53,697 nt of DNA from Lachnospiraceae bacterium UBA7199 (GTDB lineage: Bacteria; Bacillota; Clostridia; Lachnospirales; Lachnospiraceae), in contig DKUR01000061.1 of the NCBI GenBank assembly GCA_002490775.1, positions 1 to 53,697 on the forward strand, in the 5' to 3' direction. Position 1 is the stretch's first letter. Each line of letters starts with the position of its first letter. This document shows positions 49,701-53,697 of this stretch, piece after piece. The notes beneath the pieces were generated by a model. That model did no database searches, was not told the origin of the DNA, and was given only the letters and a program-made list of their open reading frames with translations. Both the position numbers and the translations under genes were made by a program.

Positions 49701-50087
49701 ATGAGTAACAACATGGATATGACAAACAACGAGATTTTCAGATTAGGCATGGAAGTAGGACGGAAACAATTAGCGGATCACATTATTCATCAATTCGAGA
49801 TTGGCAAGCCGGTAGAAATCAATGGTGAATTGTACTGGTTAAAGGATGCAAAGCAGAATCTAATGGATATTATGGATGATATTGAATCCACATGGAATGA
49901 AGATCATGGAGTGAAAAAGTTTATTGTGCCTATCAGTATTACTTACAATACCAGTAAAAGATATAGGGAAGTAATTGTTGAGGCAGAAGAAGCAAAGACC
50001 GCTATGTTGATCGCTATCGGAGATTTTCAGCGTGACGGTTGGATTATAGATACAGATTATGAGAACTATAAACAGTTTAAAGGATAG
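49701..50087 (+). CDS. Unknown acidic protein
   Basis: A 128-residue protein: an N-terminal helix (NNEIFRLGMEVGRKQLADHI), a short strand pair (KPVEINGELYWLKDAK), an acidic helix (MDIMDDIESTWNEDHG) and a C-terminal alpha/beta part (KKFIVPISITYNTSKRYREV). GGAGG before the ATG. It starts the densely packed set of seven overlapping or nearly overlapping genes. Confidence 0.5.
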   Translation: MSNNMDMTNNEIFRLGMEVGRKQLADHIIHQFEIGKPVEINGELYWLKDAKQNLMDIMDDIESTWNEDHGVKKFIVPISITYNTSKRYREVIVEAEEAKTAMLIAIGDFQRDGWIIDTDYENYKQFKG

Positions 50088-50095
50088 GTGATTAT

Positions 50096-50311
50096 ATGAT
50101 TATTCAGCCAGACAAAGGAACACGAAACGTAAATGATCTGTTTTACGAAGCGGAAGGGAATAGGATTGATATGCTTAATCAGGAGTTTTTTAAAGATGTA
50201 GAACTTACAGAATCAGAAAATGATGTTCTTGTCTGGTTATGTGGTTGGGATGAATGGACGATTAGTGCGGTTATATCTGTATTAAGAAAGGTGGCATATG
50301 ATGGAGAGTGA
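50096..50311 (+). CDS. Small unknown protein, phage-associated type
   Basis: A 71-residue acidic protein ending with a helical segment that includes VLVWLCGWDEWTISAVISVL. Small proteins of this type with a WLCGWDE-like pattern are often seen in clostridial phages. It overlaps the LexA-like gene by 14 bp, so the two are probably coupled. Confidence 0.5.
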   Translation: MIIQPDKGTRNVNDLFYEAEGNRIDMLNQEFFKDVELTESENDVLVWLCGWDEWTISAVISVLRKVAYDGE

Positions 50312-50558
50312 AATCAAGCATAAAAGAGGAATGGGACGGGAACGAGTGTATAACTTCATTGTGGAGTTTATCAAGAATAATGGATATGCGCCGAGTGTAA
50401 GAGAGATTTGTGTTGGAACTGACCTTAGTTCTACATCAAGCGTATATGCTCATTTACTGAAACTGGAAGATGAAGGAAAGATTCAAATGAAAAAGAAATC
50501 TACAAGAGCGATAAAGGTGATTGGTTTTCAGTTTGTGAAGATGGAGGAATCAGCGTAA
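50298..50558 (+). CDS. LexA-type DNA-binding domain protein without protease domain
   Basis: An 86-residue protein. The winged helix matches LexA residues of the N-terminal domain: VYNFIVEFIKNNGYAPSVRE, ICVGTDLSSTSSVYAHLLKL, EDEGKIQMKKKSTRAIKV. Length ends where the self-cleaving Ser/Lys protease domain would begin, so it cannot be inactivated by RecA in the usual way. It may occupy SOS boxes or regulate element genes. It overlaps both neighbours. Confidence 0.82.
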   Translation: MMESEIKHKRGMGRERVYNFIVEFIKNNGYAPSVREICVGTDLSSTSSVYAHLLKLEDEGKIQMKKKSTRAIKVIGFQFVKMEESA

Positions 50559-50938
50559 TGAAAAGATATATAGTGGAAGTTACTCAAACAGGCTATAGAG
50601 AAGTTGAAGCGGAAGACTGTAATAGTGCAGAAGAAATAGCGGATAACCTTAATGCTTGTGATGGTGTTCAATGGTCGGATTTTGTGAATGTAGTCAGGGC
50701 ATGGGAAAAAGATTATGAGGGTATGCGGTGGGGAGATTTATCACCAGAAGACAGGAAATTCTTGTTATCTGATTATAAACTGACTGATATTGACGCATGG
50801 GAGAATGGAGAGCATAAAGAATTTACAGGCAATGGGATGTGCTTTGTAGATTTGAATGCGGAATGCTGCTGCATCAATGGAATTGTCAACGATGGACAGC
50901 TTTATTTTAATGAAGATGATGTGATAGTTTGTGTGTAA
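50558..50938 (+). CDS. Unknown acidic cysteine-containing protein
   Basis: A 126-residue acidic protein. The N-terminal 30 residues (KRYIVEVTQTGYREVEAEDC) form strands of a small ferredoxin-like or DpnD-like fold; a glycine-rich Cys stretch is near the end (NAECCCINGIVNDGQ). The ATG overlaps the LexA-like stop codon by one base. Not recognised. Confidence 0.5.
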   Translation: MKRYIVEVTQTGYREVEAEDCNSAEEIADNLNACDGVQWSDFVNVVRAWEKDYEGMRWGDLSPEDRKFLLSDYKLTDIDAWENGEHKEFTGNGMCFVDLNAECCCINGIVNDGQLYFNEDDVIVCV

Positions 50939-50961
50939 TCGGAAAGCGGAGGGAAATTAAA

Positions 50962-51150
50962 TTGAAGCGCAATTATTACATAGTGACTTTTAAAGATGGG
51001 AAAACCGTTTTCGTTTCATGCTTTAATGAAGAGGAAGCAAAGATTTTGGCACAGGCGGTCATGATCAGAAAAGGATTAACGATGGAAGTAAAGTCTGTTG
51101 CAAAGACCTCAAATATTTCTGATATGACAGATGTGGATTTTATAGCGTGA
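50962..51150 (+). CDS. Small strand-rich protein of unknown function
   Basis: A 62-residue protein if started at TTG 50962, which has GGAGGG 9 bp upstream; the frame is open from 50929. It reads KRNYYIVTFKDGKTVFVSC, then EEEAKILAQAVMIRKG, the strand-helix pattern of small DpnD/PcfM-like domains. It shares the first strand type with the preceding protein. Confidence 0.45.
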   Translation: MKRNYYIVTFKDGKTVFVSCFNEEEAKILAQAVMIRKGLTMEVKSVAKTSNISDMTDVDFIA

Positions 51151-51171
51151 TTGGAAAGGTGGGATTTTTAA

Positions 51172-51738
51172 GTGAAAATTGAAACAAAGTTTAATGTTGG
51201 TGATGATGTGTATGTGTGTAAGAATAATGGCACTCATGGAAAAGAACCGTGTAAAATCTGTGAAGGAACAGGCGTAATTAGTATAAAAGATGAAACCTTT
51301 TGCTGTCCTAAATGTCATGGCAATAAATTTACTAATACCAAAAGGATAAATAGATTTATTCCAGAGAAAAGAACTATTAGAAAAGTAATAGTGTCTGTTT
51401 CAGAAAATAACGGAAATATGCAGATGTACACACGTTATGAAACAAAAACACATGGTAATAGAGATAGAAGTGTAGCGGATTATAGAAATATTATGTTTAC
51501 CACAAAGGAAGAAGCCGTGTATCGTTGTAAGGAATTAAACGGTGAAATAGTAAAACTTCCAAATGCTATGATCGTCAAGGATTTTGCTGAAAAAATTGAA
51601 TTAAAGCCAGCGGAGATAATTAAGTGGTTATTTCTGCGTGGGAAAGTTAAGCAGTTGGATTCTGAAATTGGATTTGATGATATGAAAGAATTTGCGGATG
51701 GGTATGGATTTATATGTGAGAAAGAAACGGAGGAATGA
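51172..51738 (+). CDS. DnaJ-type zinc-finger plus IF2-N-like domain protein
   Basis: A 188-residue protein with a GTG start. Residues about 22-50 (CKICEGTG, CCPKCHGNKF) form one CxxCxGxG-type unit like the DnaJ zinc domain. Residues about 135-185 (VKDFAEKIELKPAEIIKWLF, RGKVKQLDSEIGFDDMKEFA, then GYGFICEKE) match the small N-terminal domain repeated in initiation factor IF2. A middle strand region (RTIRKVIVSVSENNGNMQMY) lies between. This combination is not one I know. It is followed by an overlapping membrane-protein gene cluster. Confidence 0.55.
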   Translation: MKIETKFNVGDDVYVCKNNGTHGKEPCKICEGTGVISIKDETFCCPKCHGNKFTNTKRINRFIPEKRTIRKVIVSVSENNGNMQMYTRYETKTHGNRDRSVADYRNIMFTTKEEAVYRCKELNGEIVKLPNAMIVKDFAEKIELKPAEIIKWLFLRGKVKQLDSEIGFDDMKEFADGYGFICEKETEE

Positions 51739-51742
51739 ATTA

Positions 51743-52240
51743 ATGAGTTATTGGTATATCGGTATAAGTGTTTTGATAATAATAGCGCTTACAATTCAAA
51801 GCATTGGAATATATAAAGTACATAGTTCTAATATGAGAAGGTTAGGAATCCCTAAATCAAATAAAGATAGTAAAGAATGGAATGATTTTATAGATTTATT
51901 CAAAGAAAGTAAGATTAAGTCAGATGGATATATTGTAACTTATGCAAATGACGGTGAAGAAGAGATGATGTTACATTTTGATTGTATGGGAAGTTCGCAT
52001 GATTATTTTAAAGATAATTATATACTAATAAGTGTATTTTTCCAACATTCAGGATATAGCGAAGAAGGATATCCAGGAAGATTTGTAAGTTATAGTTTAG
52101 TTATAGATGATATTGTTTGTGTTACAGAGATTAAAGAGGGTGGTACTTATAGAGATAACGATTACAATTCTTATTTTGTTAATTGCTTATTAAAGGATGG
52201 AAGAACGGTAGAATTTAATTTTAGTTATAAGGAGGGATAA
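51743..52240 (+). CDS. N-terminally anchored membrane protein
   Basis: A 165-residue protein. One helix (YWYIGISVLIIIALTIQSIG) is followed by a long soluble part with aromatic strands (SDGYIVTYANDGEEEMMLHF, DNYILISVFFQHS) and an acidic, glycine-containing end. Start at 51743 has GGAGGAATGA upstream, replacing an open frame from 51692. Not recognised; its neighbour has the same layout. Confidence 0.5.
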   Translation: MSYWYIGISVLIIIALTIQSIGIYKVHSSNMRRLGIPKSNKDSKEWNDFIDLFKESKIKSDGYIVTYANDGEEEMMLHFDCMGSSHDYFKDNYILISVFFQHSGYSEEGYPGRFVSYSLVIDDIVCVTEIKEGGTYRDNDYNSYFVNCLLKDGRTVEFNFSYKEG

Positions 52241-52244
52241 GAAA

Positions 52245-52739
52245 ATGTTACAGAATATTGAGGAATATTGGTGGGTGTATATTATCATATATGTTATTTT
52301 TGGAACATGTTGGATAATACGTGGTGAAAAAGAAAATGATATTTTAGGGAAGAAGTTTCATAAGAAATTATGGAGGCTTCCTATTACAATCGAATACAAA
52401 GGACGTAAACTTATTATAGATAGGAAAGAGGAATACTTTAAATGTAGTTATCTCGATTGTGGATGGGATGAAAGAATCCCTAAGAAATATACATATTTTA
52501 TCAATGGCAATCCGATAGCATGTATAACGGAGATAAAGTATACTTTACGAAAACATTATTTTACAACGCTTAATTATAATTATGATACGTCTGATTTTAA
52601 AGATATTGTGAAAGAAGCGATAAAAGAGAAGAAGAGGCAAGATAATATTAGATTCAAAGAAAAATTAAATAATGATAATAGCAAGGTAAAGTTATATGAA
52701 TTAGTAAATCAGGAGGATTCAGCAAATGGCAACAGATAG
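52245..52739 (+). CDS. N-terminally anchored membrane protein
   Basis: A 164-residue protein with one helix near the start (YWWVYIIIYVIFGTCWIIRG) and a soluble, basic part (KKLWRLPITIEYKGRKLIID, CSYLDCGWDERIPKKYTYFI). The two Cys residues in CSYLDC may pair or bind metal. It begins 4 bp after the preceding anchored protein gene and overlaps the next gene by 14 bp. Not recognised. Confidence 0.5.
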   Translation: MLQNIEEYWWVYIIIYVIFGTCWIIRGEKENDILGKKFHKKLWRLPITIEYKGRKLIIDRKEEYFKCSYLDCGWDERIPKKYTYFINGNPIACITEIKYTLRKHYFTTLNYNYDTSDFKDIVKEAIKEKKRQDNIRFKEKLNNDNSKVKLYELVNQEDSANGNR

Positions 52740-52911
52740 ACAGACACCATGCTTATATTATATATGCGCTGGATTATGTAAGAAGGGCAGAAAAGCGGAT
52801 CATGCTCATTACTGCCAGCATTGCGATAAGTATAAGCCGAGGGCAAGGGTAAGATATAGGAATCAGAAAAAAGAGAAGTTGGAGAAAATAAAGAGGGAAG
52901 AGAGGTATTAG
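52726..52911 (+). CDS. Small zinc-binding-type protein
   Basis: A 61-residue basic protein with Cys/His clusters PCLYYICAGLCKKGRKADHA and HYCQHCDKYKPR, consistent with one or two zinc sites, and a charged basic C-terminal tail (RNQKKEKLEKIKREER). Similar short proteins are widespread in clostridial phages and conjugative elements. AGGAGG lies before its ATG. Confidence 0.6.
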   Translation: MATDRQTPCLYYICAGLCKKGRKADHAHYCQHCDKYKPRARVRYRNQKKEKLEKIKREERY

Positions 52912-52915
52912 AACA

Positions 52916-53479
52916 ATGGACATACATAATTTTCAGTTGAGCGATATATTTAACCAGAACGCAAAGGAATATGTTACAAGACCAGTAAAGGCTATGAAGT
53001 ATCAGCCTGGACTTGGGATTGAGAACGGATTCTGTGTACATTATAGTAATTTAGCAACAAAGGTAAAGGAAGCTATGATGTATGAGGGGATCAGATTCTT
53101 TCCATGTGAAGCGGATGCATGGGAATTTATCAATAGGAATGAAAAGCAATATGTCAAGGTAGATGGCATACTTACTGAAATAGATGTAGTTTATGATGTG
53201 CCAGAACCAGTATTATATAGGAAAGATGCAAATGCGGAGGAATTAGATGGTATTCATTTCTGTTTTGGGAAACACGCTTTTATCTCTGATGAATCAGAAG
53301 ATTATGAATTTTACATATTGAACAGTAATTGTGATAATGATGTATGGATAATTCAGGATATGATAAGTGGTAATATTCGTGTTTGGGATAATACCTCTGA
53401 TGAATTATTTTTTGGTAAGGAAAAGGATATTGTGTTTGAGAGAACGGATGAAGGGGAATATAGACAAGTTGCGGTGTGA
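52916..53479 (+). CDS. Unknown protein at the right end of the window
   Basis: A 187-residue acidic protein with many aromatic residues and interspersed Cys (GFCVHYSNLATKVKEAMMYE, FFPCEADAWEFINRNEKQYV, FCFGKHAFIS, NSNCDNDVWIIQDM). It has no hydrophobic segment. It is separated by 4 bp from the zinc-binding gene and followed by a strong terminator. Not recognised. Confidence 0.5.
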   Translation: MDIHNFQLSDIFNQNAKEYVTRPVKAMKYQPGLGIENGFCVHYSNLATKVKEAMMYEGIRFFPCEADAWEFINRNEKQYVKVDGILTEIDVVYDVPEPVLYRKDANAEELDGIHFCFGKHAFISDESEDYEFYILNSNCDNDVWIIQDMISGNIRVWDNTSDELFFGKEKDIVFERTDEGEYRQVAV

Positions 53480-53605
53480 GCGTGGATGAAAAATTAACAT
53501 TTTACATATAGTAAGGTATCAAGATTAGTGGTATAATGCAGTTGTTAAGTTTTTTAAATTTGGTATCATAGGCTGATTACCTATTGATATATTTGATTGA
53601 TTTGG

Positions 53606-53644
53606 GGAGAAGTCATAGCTTCGGTTATGGCTTCTCCTATTTTT
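53606..53644 (+). terminator. UUCG-loop terminator at the right end
   Basis: A 14-bp stem (GGAGAAGTCATAGC 53606-53619, GTTATGGCTTCTCC 53624-53637; two G-U type pairs) with a TTCG tetraloop, followed by TATTTTT. It closes the transcript that runs from the integrase region. The gap 53,480-53,605 shows no gene. Confidence 0.9.
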
Positions 53645-53648
53645 GTTT

Positions 53649-53665
53649 GCGCGCCATGGGCGCGC
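53649..53665. repeat. GC-rich palindrome near the window edge
   Basis: GCGCGCCATGGGCGCGC is a 7-bp perfect inverted repeat around ATG in otherwise AT-rich DNA, right after the terminator. It could be an operator, a replication or transfer origin element, or part of a second hairpin. Nothing beyond it can be seen. Confidence 0.5.
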
Positions 53666-53697
53666 TCTAACGGGTTGTTGTTCTGCAAATTAAATGA

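Larger units (their letters stand above)
33020..53697. mobile_element. Integrated mobile genetic element (left boundary near 33,020; right end outside the window)
   Basis: From here on base composition is clearly more AT-rich, genes are short and tightly packed, and an integrase, HU-like and phage-like proteins, a primase-like protein, HNH nucleases, sigma-like proteins and a toxin-antitoxin pair appear. The integrase lies 15 kb inside the left boundary, so the element is long or composite. No terminase, portal, capsid, relaxase or coupling ATPase is visible, so its class is not settled. Confidence 0.8.

Overview
The window reads as a Gram-positive Firmicute chromosome of the Lachnospiraceae/Clostridia type carrying an integrated mobile element. 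The host part (1 to about 33,000) has gene neighbourhoods familiar from that group: relA with a metallo-hydrolase, hemZ, the SCIFF peptide with its radical SAM maturase beside a fused secDF, then recJ, and a long same-strand cluster priA-def-fmt-peptidase-rsmB-rlmN-PP2C-prkC-rsgA. The DNPR motif of MurE points to a meso-diaminopimelate cell wall. From about 33,000 to the right edge the sequence becomes visibly more AT-rich, genes become small and mostly unrecognised, and an integrase, phage-like proteins, a primase-like protein, HNH proteins and sigma-like proteins appear.

Host layout. 1-4,333 is a stress and central-metabolism operon (relA, MBL hydrolase, DUF3048 lipoprotein) ending in a terminator whose hairpin also contains the glmS promoter. 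glmS (4,662) follows a leader in which the core of the glmS self-cleaving ribozyme can be read; hemZ follows glmS. 8,245-12,519 is an agr-type quorum-sensing locus: LytTR response regulator and GHKL kinase on +, agrB and a short agrD on -, an XRE gene divergent from agrB, and between the arms an antitoxin gene with a broken HigB-like toxin gene. The agrBD promoter region holds direct repeats in exact 20-bp phase. 12,621-20,283 holds a membrane protein, a CNNM/CBS transporter-like protein, SCIFF and its maturase, secDF and recJ. 20,554-32,936 is the murE-to-rsgA run, covering cell wall, replication restart, translation start, rRNA modification and the PrkC/PP2C Ser/Thr phosphorylation pair.

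Mobile element. Just after rsgA a ribosome binding site and start codon lead into an open frame that stops after 16 codons, followed by direct repeats; I read this as the left boundary of the element. Inside, in order: an HU-like protein and phage structural-like proteins; a protein with archaeo-eukaryotic primase motifs followed by a CHC2-type zinc motif; an HNH/NUMOD4 protein; coiled-coil proteins; a three-gene zinc-ribbon/membrane cluster; a minus-strand operon headed by a J-domain protein; a symmetric divergent control region; two tandem sigma-like genes; small accessory genes; an HNH endonuclease; a hidden type I toxin-antitoxin pair; a tyrosine recombinase; a DNA-binding domain of LexA type without its protease; and a run of tightly packed unknown genes. 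No terminase, portal, large tail gene, relaxase or conjugation ATPase is visible, so whether it is a phage, a satellite or a conjugative element is open. The right end lies outside the window.

The strongest non-coding observations are the 162-bp dyad at 43,553-43,714 (two promoters and five operator-like palindromes arranged around one centre), the type I toxin-antitoxin at 47,606-47,923, the agrD gene with its phased repeats at 11,179-11,990, and a recurring class of G-rich/C-rich intergenic stem-loops.
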